Shown: positions 43,351 to 51,332 of the stretch, piece by piece | Position numbering within the stretch: position 1 is the stretch's first letter | Layout of the letters: every line of letters starts with the position of its first letter | Source: an uncultured Tenacibaculum sp. | GTDB lineage: Bacteria > Bacteroidota > Bacteroidia > Flavobacteriales > Flavobacteriaceae | Reading direction: 5' to 3' | DNA length: 64,000 nucleotides | NCBI GenBank assembly: GCA_947492185.1 | Contig: CANLMR010000002.1 | Coordinates: 248,001-312,000, forward strand | Notes under the pieces: model-generated | Told to the model about the DNA's origin: nothing | Database searches by the model: none | The model's input: only the letters and a program-made list of their open reading frames with translations | Program-made: the position numbers and the translations under genes

Positions 43351-44586
43351 ATGGTAACAATATTGACAAATATCAAGGAATTAATACAAGTTAGAGAAAA
43401 CAACATTAAAAAAGTATCTGGTAAGGATATGACAATCCTTCCAACTATAAAAAATGCTTTTTTAGCAATCGAAAATGAAAGAATTATCGATTATGGCTCA
43501 ATGGATAAAATTCCTTCTTATCAAAGCGCAATGATTGTTGATTGTAAAGGAAAGATGGTGTTTCCTTCTTGGTGTGATAGTCATACTCATATTGTTTATG
43601 CTGGCAATAGAGAACAAGAATTTGTAGACAGAATCAATGGTTTGACTTATGAAGAGATTGCTAATCGTGGTGGTGGAATTTTAAATTCAGCTAAAAAACT
43701 ACAACAAACTTCTGAAGAAGAACTTTACGAACAGTCAAGTAAAAGACTAGAAGAAATAATAAATTTAGGAACCGGTGCAATTGAAATTAAATCGGGTTAT
43801 GGATTAACTGTTGAAGCTGAATTAAAAATGCTTCGAGTAATTAAAAAATTAAAAGAAACTTTTGCTTTACCTATAAAAGCAACGTTTCTGGGTGCACATG
43901 CTTTTCCTTCAAACTACAAAGAAAATAAAGAGGCATATATTGATGTAATCATTAATGAAATGCTTCCTCAAATTGCTAAGGAAAATTTAGCTGATTTCAT
44001 TGATGCCTTTTGTGAAACTGGATACTTTTCAGTAAAACAAACAGAAAGAGTGATTGATGCAGGAAAAAAATATGGACTTGTTCCAAAAATTCATGTAAAT
44101 CAATTTACATCAATTGGAGGTTTACAAGCTAGTATAGCTAAAGAAGCTTTATCTGTTGATCATTTAGAAATTATGACAGAAGATGACATTGAAGCTTTAA
44201 AAGGAAGTGATACAATACCAGTAGCATTACCCTCTTGTTCATATTTCTTGAGCATTCCATATACTCCAGCTAGAAAAATAATTAATGCTGATTTACCATT
44301 GGCTTTAGCAACAGATTATAATCCAGGGTCAACGCCTTCTGGAAATATGAACTTTGTGGTTTCTACTGCTTGTATAAAAATGAAAATGACTCCAGAAGAA
44401 GCAATTAATGCAGCAACTATTAATGGAGCTTATGCAATGGATTTATCTGACGAAGTTGGATCTATTACTAAAGGAAAAAAAGCGAATTTCTTTATTACTA
44501 AGGAAATTCCTTCTTATGGATATTTACCTTACAGTTTCGGTTCTAATGTAATTGAATCTGTTTATCTTAATGGAAAACGTATTTAA
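43351..44586 (+). CDS. hutI: Imidazolonepropionase
   Basis: This 411-residue amidohydrolase opens imidazolonepropionate to N-formimino-glutamate in histidine breakdown. Metal-site motifs: 'CDSHTHIVYAGNREQEF' (HxH) near residue 76, 'KATFLGAHAFPSNY' near 187, 'KIHVNQFTSIGG' near 250 and 'ALATDYNPGSTPSGNM' near 325. The length is normal. It is followed 2 bases later by hutG. The other pathway genes, hutH and hutU, are not in the window, so they must lie elsewhere if the pathway is complete. Confidence 0.96.
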   Translation: MVTILTNIKELIQVRENNIKKVSGKDMTILPTIKNAFLAIENERIIDYGSMDKIPSYQSAMIVDCKGKMVFPSWCDSHTHIVYAGNREQEFVDRINGLTYEEIANRGGGILNSAKKLQQTSEEELYEQSSKRLEEIINLGTGAIEIKSGYGLTVEAELKMLRVIKKLKETFALPIKATFLGAHAFPSNYKENKEAYIDVIINEMLPQIAKENLADFIDAFCETGYFSVKQTERVIDAGKKYGLVPKIHVNQFTSIGGLQASIAKEALSVDHLEIMTEDDIEALKGSDTIPVALPSCSYFLSIPYTPARKIINADLPLALATDYNPGSTPSGNMNFVVSTACIKMKMTPEEAINAATINGAYAMDLSDEVGSITKGKKANFFITKEIPSYGYLPYSFGSNVIESVYLNGKRI

Positions 44587-44588
44587 TT

Positions 44589-45608
44589 ATGTTACAGACC
44601 TTTTCTCAAGAAAACATCAATGAATTTGTTTCAACTAGAAATGGTGAAACTAAATTAGGTGAATGTGTTCAGTGCATTTCAAATGATAAGAAAATTGAAG
44701 ATGAACTTAACGATTCAAATGCTAAGTTTATTATAATTGGTGTACCTGAAGATATCGGCGTACAAATGAATTATGGAAATACTGGCGCTCATACAGCATT
44801 CATTCCTGCTTTAAGAGCATTATTAAATACACAGCAAAATCAGTTTATTAATGGAAATGAAATTTTGATTCTAGGGTATTTAGATTATTTGGATGAAGTT
44901 GTGAATTTCAATCCTTCGGATAGAGAAAAAGGTGATGAATTAGTTCAAAAAATAGATGATGAACTTTCTAAATGGATTTGTTTAATTACTAAAAGCGGGA
45001 AAATTCCAATTGTTATAGGTGGTGGCCATAATAATGCTTATGGCAACTTAAAAGGTTTATCTGAAGCAAAAAACGACGCTATAAATGTGGTAAACTTTGA
45101 TGCACATACTGACCTGAGAAAATTAGAAGAACGACATAGCGGTAATGGATTTTCTTACGCTCTGAAAAACGGTTTTTTAGATAAATACTTTATGTTTGGC
45201 TTACATGAAAATTATACCCCGCAATATATTTTCGAATATATACATGATCATATTAATCTGGAATATAACATGTATGAAGAAATAGAAGTGTATCAAACCA
45301 CATCATTGAAAGGTGAAATGCAACGAGCTTTAAATTTTGTTTCTGAAAAGTCTTTTGGTATTGAAATAGATTTAGATTGCATTCAATATTTTCCAAGTAG
45401 TGCAATGACTCCAAGTGGTTTTACACCTCAACAAACAAGACAATTTGTAAATTACTTTGGAAAACATGAAAATGTTTCTTATTTACATATTTGTGAAGGA
45501 GCTCCGTCTGTTTCAAATGAAAAAACAGCAACTACTCAGGTTGGTAAATTTATTAGTTACTTAATTACTGATTTTATAAAAGCTACAAACATCGAGGAAG
45601 TCAAGTAA
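44589..45608 (+). CDS. hutG: Formimidoylglutamase (arginase family)
   Basis: This 339-residue member of the ureohydrolase superfamily should convert formiminoglutamate to glutamate and formamide. The manganese-site motifs are 'PIVIGGGHNNAYGNLKGL', 'NVVNFDAHTDLRKLE' and 'GIEIDLDCIQYFP'. The first motif has HNN where many relatives have HE. Its place directly behind hutI supports this call over arginase or agmatinase. It is notable that an arginase-fold enzyme sits some 6 kb from the arginine operon, but the hut context is stronger. Confidence 0.9.
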   Translation: MLQTFSQENINEFVSTRNGETKLGECVQCISNDKKIEDELNDSNAKFIIIGVPEDIGVQMNYGNTGAHTAFIPALRALLNTQQNQFINGNEILILGYLDYLDEVVNFNPSDREKGDELVQKIDDELSKWICLITKSGKIPIVIGGGHNNAYGNLKGLSEAKNDAINVVNFDAHTDLRKLEERHSGNGFSYALKNGFLDKYFMFGLHENYTPQYIFEYIHDHINLEYNMYEEIEVYQTTSLKGEMQRALNFVSEKSFGIEIDLDCIQYFPSSAMTPSGFTPQQTRQFVNYFGKHENVSYLHICEGAPSVSNEKTATTQVGKFISYLITDFIKATNIEEVK

Positions 45609-45742
45609 ACAATTACTTATTAGTAACTTAAAAAGTTCTTCTTTTAAAGTGAATTTCAATAAACGATGATAATTTTGCTTCTCAGAAATTAAAAAAACTA
45701 TAATACTTAAGCATAATTATAAAAAAGGTTACTATCTTTAAA

Positions 45743-46939
45743 GTGGTAAGTTATTCCCTAAAATACAAACCATTGAAAAGAAAAGTTTTTGTTTTAATTA
45801 TAATAGTCACTGCTCAGTTTCTATGTACTTCCTTATGGTTTGCTGGCAATGGAGTTATGAGTTATTTAATAGAGGAGTTTCATCTTTCAGAAAATTCTTT
45901 AGCTAATTTAACATCTGCTGTTCAATTAGGTTTTATTTCGGGAACATTAATTTTTGCATTACTTAATATTGCTGACCGTTTTTCACCTTCTTTAGTATTT
46001 TTCTTCTGTGCTTTAATTGGTGCGTTGTTCAACCTTGGAATTATGGTTCATTCAAATACAATTATTAGTTTGGTAATATTACGTTTTTTTACAGGGTTCT
46101 TTTTAGCAGGAATTTATCCTATAGGTATGAAAATAGCTGCAGATCACTTTAAAAAACAACTCGGTAAATCACTTGGTTTTTTAGTAGGAGCATTAGTATT
46201 AGGAACAGCTTTCCCTCATTTATTATCTGTTTTAAAAACAACTTTTCCTTGGGAATCGGTAATTGCAAGTACTTCAATTTTTGCTGCTTTAGGAGGTGGA
46301 GCAATTTTAGCATTTGTTCCAGATGGTCCTTATAGAAAGAAAAGCTCAAAATTAAAATTAGGTGCCATTATTGATGTTTTTAAAACCAAACCTTTTAGAT
46401 CTGCTGCATTTGGGTATTTTGGGCATATGTGGGAACTATATACATTTTGGACATTTGTTCCTGTAATCCTAAAAATATACAATGAAACTCATCCTAATTT
46501 TCCAATTAACATTTCTTTATGGTCCTTTATAATTATATCTATTGGAAGTATCGCTTGTGTTAGTGCAGGTTATTTATCTTTAAAATGGAAAGAGAAAAGA
46601 ATTGCGATAATTGCTTTAACTATTTCTGGTATTTGCTGTTTGCTTTCCCCTTCACTATTTTACCTTAATAAAGTATGGCTTCTTATTTTCTTATTAATTT
46701 GGGGTTATACAGTAATTATGGATTCTCCTTTATTTTCTACTTTGGTAGCAAAAAATGCGGATCCAGAAATTAAAGGAACTGCATTAACTATCGTAAACTG
46801 TATTGGTTTTTCATTAACCATTATAAGTTTACAAACCGTGAATTTTGCTCTAAATTACATTAATAAAGAATACTTATTTACTATTTTAGCTATTGGACCA
46901 ATTTTGGGTTTACTAGCTTTAAAAACGAAGAAAGTATAG
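45743..46939 (+). CDS. Major facilitator superfamily transporter
   Basis: This protein of about 398 residues has twelve hydrophobic segments and belongs to the MFS. The N-half includes 'FLCTSLWFAGNGVMSYL', 'LGFISGTLIFALLNIADRFSP' (the usual inter-helix 2/3 loop is degenerate) and 'FFTGFFLAGIYPIGMKIAADHF'. The substrate is unknown; being near the hut genes, an amino acid or breakdown product is possible. The start is uncertain: GTG at 45743 is first after an in-frame stop, and TTG at 45773 just before 'KRKVFVLII' is also possible. No ATG is available. Confidence 0.85.
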   Translation: MVSYSLKYKPLKRKVFVLIIIVTAQFLCTSLWFAGNGVMSYLIEEFHLSENSLANLTSAVQLGFISGTLIFALLNIADRFSPSLVFFFCALIGALFNLGIMVHSNTIISLVILRFFTGFFLAGIYPIGMKIAADHFKKQLGKSLGFLVGALVLGTAFPHLLSVLKTTFPWESVIASTSIFAALGGGAILAFVPDGPYRKKSSKLKLGAIIDVFKTKPFRSAAFGYFGHMWELYTFWTFVPVILKIYNETHPNFPINISLWSFIIISIGSIACVSAGYLSLKWKEKRIAIIALTISGICCLLSPSLFYLNKVWLLIFLLIWGYTVIMDSPLFSTLVAKNADPEIKGTALTIVNCIGFSLTIISLQTVNFALNYINKEYLFTILAIGPILGLLALKTKKV

Positions 46940-47695
46940 TTAATCTATCCAGTTTTTAAAGTCTTTTACTCTTTCTCTACTTACAACTATTTCTTGATCA
47001 TCATAGGAATGTAAAACAAGTTTTAGTCTTGAATTACTGTATGCAACTATATCTTTAATTGCATTAATATGAACTATAAAGGTTCTATTAACTCTAAAAA
47101 ACAATTCTGGATTTAATTGATCGTGCCAATGCTCTAAAGAATGATCTATTAGATAGTTTCTATTTTCACTTGTATGAATATATGTAGATTTATTTTCTGA
47201 ATATAAACATTCAATATTATCAGTATGAATAATCTTAATATGTTGACCTATTTTAATTGTAAAACGTTTCTTATACTTCCTATCTATAGGGTTAATAAGT
47301 AATTTTCTAATCTCATCAATGTTTACTTGTAAATTATTTTCAGTTGGCTGCTGTTCCTTATACTTTTCTACAGCTACTTTTAACTCATCTTCATCTATAG
47401 GTTTTAATAAATAGTCAATTGAATTTAGTTTAAATGCTTTTAAGGCATACTCATCATAAGCAGTAGTAAAAATAATGGCCGATTTAACTGGAATTTCTTC
47501 AAAAATCTCGAAAGACAATCCATCAGATAATTGAATATCAAGAAAAATTAAATCAGGATGTGTATTTGATTGAAACCAATTTATTGCTTCTTCAACAGAA
47601 TGTAACATCGTATTTACTTGAATATCTAATGCATTCAACATTCTATTTAATCTTCTTGCAGCTGGTTTTTCATCTTCTATGATAAGTACATTCAT
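46940..47695 (-). CDS. LytTR family response regulator
   Basis: This 251-residue regulator has an N-terminal receiver ('MNVLIIEDEKPAARRL', phospho-acceptor Asp53 in 'LIFLDIQLSDG', Lys in 'DYLLKPIDEDEL') and a C-terminal LytTR DNA-binding domain (about 150-250, 'IKIIHTDNIECLYSENKSTYI', 'LFFRVNRTFIVHINAIKDI', 'IVVSRERVKDFKNWID'). It is the last gene of the 2TM operon on the minus strand and the evident partner of the LytS-type kinase encoded first, with five 2TM genes between. It probably binds direct-repeat sites; I could not identify them. Confidence 0.95.
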   Translation of the reverse strand: MNVLIIEDEKPAARRLNRMLNALDIQVNTMLHSVEEAINWFQSNTHPDLIFLDIQLSDGLSFEIFEEIPVKSAIIFTTAYDEYALKAFKLNSIDYLLKPIDEDELKVAVEKYKEQQPTENNLQVNIDEIRKLLINPIDRKYKKRFTIKIGQHIKIIHTDNIECLYSENKSTYIHTSENRNYLIDHSLEHWHDQLNPELFFRVNRTFIVHINAIKDIVAYSNSRLKLVLHSYDDQEIVVSRERVKDFKNWID

Positions 47696-47720
47696 TAGTA
47701 GCTAAACTTTATTTTATTAC

Positions 47721-48071
47721 TTAAATATTTTTGATTTTGGTTTTATCTTCTTCCATATATTCTTGTATCTTTTTTTCTTCCCACCTGCTTCCAAATACAA
47801 TTGGAATACCGAATGTAGTTACTGTATTTATAATCAATACTACTCCCCAAATCAGCCATAATGGATAGATTTTATATGAATCAAAATTTGCCCATTGATT
47901 GCTAATTTTAAATCCATTATAGATATGAATATTTATTTCTGAGAAATTGGCTGAAAATGCGAAAATAAGATTGACAACTATATAAAGAATTAAGTGATTA
48001 TAAAAAGATCTAATTCTCCCTACTTTCTCTTGAACTCGAGCTAATTTACTTTCTTTTACTTTAAGACTCAT
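47721..48071 (-). CDS. 2TM domain protein (fifth of the array)
   Basis: This protein of about 116 residues starts at the ATG at 48071; a TTG two codons earlier is the alternative. A basic N-terminal helix 'ARVQEKVGRIRSFYNHLILYI' leads into two hydrophobic helices. It ends with the family signature in altered form, 'FGSRWEEKKIQEYMEED'. The loop between the helices is longer than in its neighbours ('FSEINIHIYNGFKISNQWANF'). It is the most divergent copy and lies next to the response regulator gene. Function unknown. Confidence 0.85.
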   Translation of the reverse strand: MSLKVKESKLARVQEKVGRIRSFYNHLILYIVVNLIFAFSANFSEINIHIYNGFKISNQWANFDSYKIYPLWLIWGVVLIINTVTTFGIPIVFGSRWEEKKIQEYMEEDKTKIKNI

Positions 48072-48092
48072 TTTCAAAGTTTTTTAATTTGA

Positions 48093-48143
48093 CTATTTGA
48101 ACTTATCAGACTTTAAATTGTCTCTATCTATGTATCTTCTAAT
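48093..48143 (-). other. In-frame continuation after the stop of a 2TM gene (probable nonsense mutation)
   Basis: Directly after the TAA at 48144-48146 the same frame reads 'IRRYIDRDNLKSDKFK' to a TAG at 48093-48095. Sister proteins read 'WEERKIRELM' or 'WEDRKIRELMDKDKF' here, so the TAA stands where Lys (AAA) is expected. The continuation also fills most of the unusual 72-base gap to the next start. Confidence 0.7.
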
Positions 48144-48431
48144 TTACCTTTCTTCCCAATCTCTACCAAACATAACATTCAATCCAAATAATTTAAAGGC
48201 TTGTATTACAATAGCTATCCCCCAAAATCCCCATATAGCAAAAGTTCCAAAATCGAAAATTGCTTCTTCTAGAGTTTCTCCGTTTCCTAAATTTCTGCGA
48301 ACTTTCATTACCGAAATAAATAGGTTAATTACAATATAAACAGTAAGATGCTTATAAAACTTTTTTAACTCCTCTACTCTTTTCTTAGCGGCTACATATT
48401 GAGCCTCATCTTTTCTATCATCTATAAACAT
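48144..48431 (-). CDS. 2TM domain protein (fourth), apparently truncated
   Basis: This 95-residue protein begins 'MFIDDRKDEAQYVAAKKRVEELKKFYKHL', followed by two membrane helices separated by 'MKVRRNLGNGETLEEAIFDFG'. It stops at 'FGRDWEER', exactly before the 'KIREL' tail that its sister proteins carry. The next codons in frame would restore that tail (48093-48143), so the stop looks like a single-base AAA-to-TAA change. The product would still have both helices. Gap to the upstream gene is 8 bases. Confidence 0.85.
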   Translation of the reverse strand: MFIDDRKDEAQYVAAKKRVEELKKFYKHLTVYIVINLFISVMKVRRNLGNGETLEEAIFDFGTFAIWGFWGIAIVIQAFKLFGLNVMFGRDWEER

Positions 48432-48439
48432 AACTCAAT

Positions 48440-48781
48440 CTATTTATTAATCATTCTACGATCTCTTTTATCTTCTTTTTCCATAAGCTCTCTAATTTTT
48501 CTTTCTTCCCATTCTTTAGAAACTACGTTTCCAAAACCAAAAACTCCTAACCAGTGAAAAAATATTCCAATTCCCCAGAATAACCAAGTTGAATAGGCTC
48601 CGAAATTAGTAATTGCATCTTTAAATCCTTTTCCATCATTCATCATCCCGAAAACAATAATAGCCGTTAAAAAGATGTTTACGCCAATATATGCCGTCAA
48701 ATGGCCGTAAAATCCTTTAATATCTTTTACTCTCTTCTTAGCTTTTAAATATCGTTGCTCTTCTAAATATCTTTTTTCCAT
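48440..48781 (-). CDS. 2TM domain protein (third)
   Basis: This 113-residue protein starts with a charged helix 'MEKRYLEEQRYLKAKKRVKD', then 'IKGFYGHLTAYIGVNIFLTAIIVFG' (helix 1) and 'GAYSTWLFWGIGIFFHWLGVFGFG' (helix 2). It ends in the cytoplasmic signature 'SKEWEERKIRELMEKEDKRD'. It is a paralog of its neighbours and is co-transcribed with them, two bases after the upstream copy. Both termini probably face the cytoplasm. Function unknown. Confidence 0.88.
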   Translation of the reverse strand: MEKRYLEEQRYLKAKKRVKDIKGFYGHLTAYIGVNIFLTAIIVFGMMNDGKGFKDAITNFGAYSTWLFWGIGIFFHWLGVFGFGNVVSKEWEERKIRELMEKEDKRDRRMINK

Positions 48782-48783
48782 TT

Positions 48784-49065
48784 CTAATTTTCTTTACTCA
48801 TTAATTCCTTAATCTTTCGCTCCTCCCAATCTTTTCCTAAAAGATTTTCATTAAATGCTAGAAATCCGTGGATTCCAACAGCAACACCCCATCCTAACAC
48901 TGAAAACCAAAACCATTGAAATTGAGGTGATGTAAGTAAATTAACCGCAATAATTATAGGTGTGTTTAAAAGAAACAATGCTAAGTGAATATAGAATCCC
49001 TTAATTTCTTTTACCTTCTTTTTTGCTTTTAAATATTTATGTTCTTGTTTGTAATCGTTTTGCAT
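48784..49065 (-). CDS. 2TM domain protein (second)
   Basis: This 93-residue protein reads 'MQNDYKQEHKYLKAKKKVKE' into 'IKGFYIHLALFLLNTPIIIAVNLL'. The short periplasmic loop 'TSPQFQWFWFSVLGWGVAVG' and second helix follow, then 'NENLLGKDWEERKIKELMSKEN'. It is most similar to the first copy (49067-49348), especially in the 'QFQWFWFS' loop. One base separates the two genes, indicating recent tandem duplication and coupled translation. Confidence 0.9.
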   Translation of the reverse strand: MQNDYKQEHKYLKAKKKVKEIKGFYIHLALFLLNTPIIIAVNLLTSPQFQWFWFSVLGWGVAVGIHGFLAFNENLLGKDWEERKIKELMSKEN

Positions 49066-49066
49066 T

Positions 49067-49348
49067 TTATTTTTCTTTCATGAATTCTTTAATCTTCCTT
49101 TCTTCCCAATCTTTGCCTAAAAAGATTTTGTATCCTTCAAATGCTTGAAGTGCATGTAGGCCTAAGCCTATTCCCCATCCTACCATAGAAAACCAAAACC
49201 ATTGGTAATCTGGTGTAAATTTTAAGTTTATAAATATCAATATTGGTATAATAATTACATAAACCAATAAGTGACTGTAAAACTCTTTTATTTGTTGAAC
49301 TTTCTTCTTTGCTTTTATATATTTTAATTGATCCTCTTCCGTTCTCAT
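49067..49348 (-). CDS. 2TM domain protein (first)
   Basis: This 93-residue protein begins 'MRTEEDQLKYIKAKKKVQQI' and 'KEFYSHLLVYVIIIPILIFINLKF', then 'TPDYQWFWFSMVGWGIGLGLHALQAFEGY', ending 'FLGKDWEERKIKEFMKEK'. It is the copy closest to the 2TM module fused to the kinase just upstream (3-base gap); both share the 'P(I)FIFINL' helix and the 'GWGIG' helix. The pattern suggests the array grew by duplication from, or into, the kinase C-terminus. Confidence 0.9.
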   Translation of the reverse strand: MRTEEDQLKYIKAKKKVQQIKEFYSHLLVYVIIIPILIFINLKFTPDYQWFWFSMVGWGIGLGLHALQAFEGYKIFLGKDWEERKIKEFMKEK

Positions 49349-49351
49349 AGC

Positions 49352-50707
49352 TTAAAATTTATCTTTATCCATTAACTCCCTAATCTTTCTATCTTCCCAA
49401 TCTTTGCCTAAGAAAAGACTGTAGTTATAAGCTTCTAAACCATGGAATAAAACTCCAATTCCCCATCCAATTATTGGAAAATAAAACCAGTGAAACTGTG
49501 GAGAAAAACGTAAATTAATAAATATGAATATTGGAACAAAAATCAAGTATGTAATTAAATTTTGATAGAATTCCTTAATCTTTTCAACTTTCTCTACTGC
49601 CTTTATATATCTATTATTTTCAAAATCGTCTATCATTTTCATCGAGTTGTTTGTTTTTATTAACAGTGGTAAACTCACTGTAAATGTTTTGTTATCATTT
49701 TCTATATGCACCTCTTCTTCAGATATTAATCCGTATCTATCAGCAATGTTTTGTAATCCTACCTTGGTGCTTTTTTTACCGATAGCTTCTTTAGGGTTAA
49801 TATTATTTTGGATCTTTAAAAATCCTCCATCCTCAAATATTGAAATTCTCAATGGTTTGGAACTTGACACAACATTATGCTTTACAGCATTTTCTAATAA
49901 CAGTTGTAATGACAATGGAACTATTTTCAAATCACTATTGCTTACAGAACTTGGAACCTCAAATTCCAAAGCATCTTCAAATCTCATTTGCAATAATTCC
50001 ATATAAGTTTTAGCGAATTGCAATTCTTCTGTAATTGGTATTAACTCCTTGTTTCTTTGTTCTAAAACGTAGCGATAAACTTTAGAAAGTTTTGTTGTAA
50101 ATCTTTCTGCCTGCAACGGATTTTCACCTATTAATGAGGTCAATACATTTAAACTATTGAAAAGAAAATGTGGATCTATTTGACTTTTTAATGTTTCAAA
50201 TTTTGCCGTTTCCGTTTTAGCTACAATTTGTTGTTGTTTAGATTCATGTGTTGCAGCTCTTTTCCAATTAAACATGAAATCACGAGCATGAAGAAAAGCT
50301 GATACTCCGAAAGAAAACTGAATCCAAAATAAATGTGTCCAAATCATCCCTCTTTTAAAAAAATCCTCAGATGGCATTCCTTGAATCTTCACAAAGAGTA
50401 TATAATTGATGGCCAGAATTACAGGAATTGTATATAAAACTGTGAATAAAATTCCTGACCAAATTCTTTGATTTGTTTGTTTAATCCAATCCCATTTACT
50501 ACTCAAATAATCATTTACAACTCCTTGAGTAAGTGCAAGCACAAATGAATACATTGCTGAAATCCCGATGGAAATTAATAATAGTCTTGTTGTATAATCT
50601 CCGCCTATTAGCCAAAAGAAGAAACCAAAACCAAAGGTTAATTTTAAAGTATGTCCTATTTCTTTTTTAAAATAATTGATTGAAAAAAGTTCTTCTTTTG
50701 ATTTCAT
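49352..50707 (-). CDS. LytS-type sensor histidine kinase fused to a C-terminal 2TM module
   Basis: This 451-residue inner-membrane kinase has four hydrophobic helices (about residues 22-36, 41-63, 86-108 and 122-140), then a His_kinase domain with His180 in 'KSQIDPHFLFNSLNVLTSLIG'. The HATPase domain is short ('LSLQLLLENAVKHNVV' and 'STKVGLQNIADRYGL'). From about residue 357 the protein continues with a complete 2TM module ('NNRYIKAVEKVEKIKEFYQN' to 'GKDWEDRKIRELMDKDKF') homologous to the five separate proteins encoded downstream. Met356 and Met358 lie where the free copies start, so internal initiation is possible. The LytTR regulator at the operon end is its likely partner. Confidence 0.92.
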   Translation of the reverse strand: MKSKEELFSINYFKKEIGHTLKLTFGFGFFFWLIGGDYTTRLLLISIGISAMYSFVLALTQGVVNDYLSSKWDWIKQTNQRIWSGILFTVLYTIPVILAINYILFVKIQGMPSEDFFKRGMIWTHLFWIQFSFGVSAFLHARDFMFNWKRAATHESKQQQIVAKTETAKFETLKSQIDPHFLFNSLNVLTSLIGENPLQAERFTTKLSKVYRYVLEQRNKELIPITEELQFAKTYMELLQMRFEDALEFEVPSSVSNSDLKIVPLSLQLLLENAVKHNVVSSSKPLRISIFEDGGFLKIQNNINPKEAIGKKSTKVGLQNIADRYGLISEEEVHIENDNKTFTVSLPLLIKTNNSMKMIDDFENNRYIKAVEKVEKIKEFYQNLITYLIFVPIFIFINLRFSPQFHWFYFPIIGWGIGVLFHGLEAYNYSLFLGKDWEDRKIRELMDKDKF

Positions 50708-50764
50708 ATTACGGATTGTAATTCTTAATTAATTTCCTCAGATTCTCCAGCTGATTGGCGTAAT

Positions 50765-51178
50765 TTATAACTTAATATCTAAAGATACATCTTTATCAGT
50801 AATTGTAAATTTTGCATCATCATATTGTGGCGGACCAAAGTTCATAACATTGTTTGATGCTCCATAATCTTCTAAAGGCATTCCGTTCGATTGAAAGTCC
50901 ATTTTTCCGTTACTATTCTTATCATGGAAACAAGTAATGGCATACTCACCTGCTGGTACATTTTCAAAAACTATTTTACACTTTCCATCTTCTATTTTAC
51001 TTTCTGCAACTTGAATTGGATTTTTCCTCATAAATGTATCTTTATTATGTAATCCAAATTTAATTGTTCCTTTATTCGAAGTAGCATTTAATACTGTTAC
51101 TGTGATAGTTTGAGCGTCTTGTGCATACGCACTTAATAATGTAGTTAATGAGACTATTAAAACTGCTAAAATTTTCAT
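50765..51178 (-). CDS. DUF2141 secreted protein
   Basis: This 137-residue protein with a signal peptide ('MKILAVLIVSLTTLLSAYAQ') matches DUF2141, small periplasmic or secreted proteins with a transthyretin-like beta-sandwich. Typical stretches are 'GTIKFGLHNKDTFMRK', 'FENVPAGEYAITCFHDKNSNGKMDF' and 'GMPLEDYGASNN'. The 'DKNSNGKMD' segment resembles a calcium-binding loop. It is followed 57 bases later on the same strand by the 2TM kinase gene without an evident terminator, so it is probably the first gene of that operon. It could act as the extracellular arm of the signalling system, which is a guess. Confidence 0.9.
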   Translation of the reverse strand: MKILAVLIVSLTTLLSAYAQDAQTITVTVLNATSNKGTIKFGLHNKDTFMRKNPIQVAESKIEDGKCKIVFENVPAGEYAITCFHDKNSNGKMDFQSNGMPLEDYGASNNVMNFGPPQYDDAKFTITDKDVSLDIKL

Positions 51179-51300
51179 AATGTGTTGTTTTTAAGATTAA
51201 TTACACTACAAAGGTGCATACACATTGTTTATTTTAAAACTAAACATTACCGAGTTGTAATTTTTTCATGACGAACTGTAATTTTTTTCAAAATAAAGTT

Positions 51301-51328
51301 TTGTGTATCCAATTTTTTTATACATTTG
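51301..51328 (+). promoter_or_regulatory. Promoter of the arginine operon (TTG-N17-TAnnTTTG)
   Basis: TTG at 51301-51303 and TACATTTG at 51321-51328, separated by 17 bases, fit the Bacteroidota promoter. The predicted start of transcription (about 51332-51335) falls at the ATG of the leader ORF (51333), so the leader peptide would come from a nearly leaderless mRNA. Confidence 0.7.
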
Positions 51329-51332
51329 ACCC

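Noticed and set aside
44589..45608. Arginase or agmatinase linked to the arginine operon
   Set aside because: It directly follows hutI with a 2-base gap, which supports formimidoylglutamase; the arg operon is 6 kb away behind an opposing operon.
48097..48339. Plus-strand ORF across the 2TM array
   Set aside because: It is a shadow of the real 2TM gene on the other strand; other overlapping frames across lon, pheT, the parvulin genes and yidC were left out for the same reason.
47721..49348. 2TM proteins as holins, toxins or bacteriocins
   Set aside because: They carry conserved cytoplasmic basic helices and WEERKI tails, are fused to a kinase in one copy, and have no immunity or lysis genes beside them.
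50708..50764. Open frame reading NYANQLENLRKLIKNYNP before the kinase start
   Set aside because: No start codon is available, it is only about 20 codons long, and a second frame is also open there; it may be a gene remnant but the evidence is too thin.
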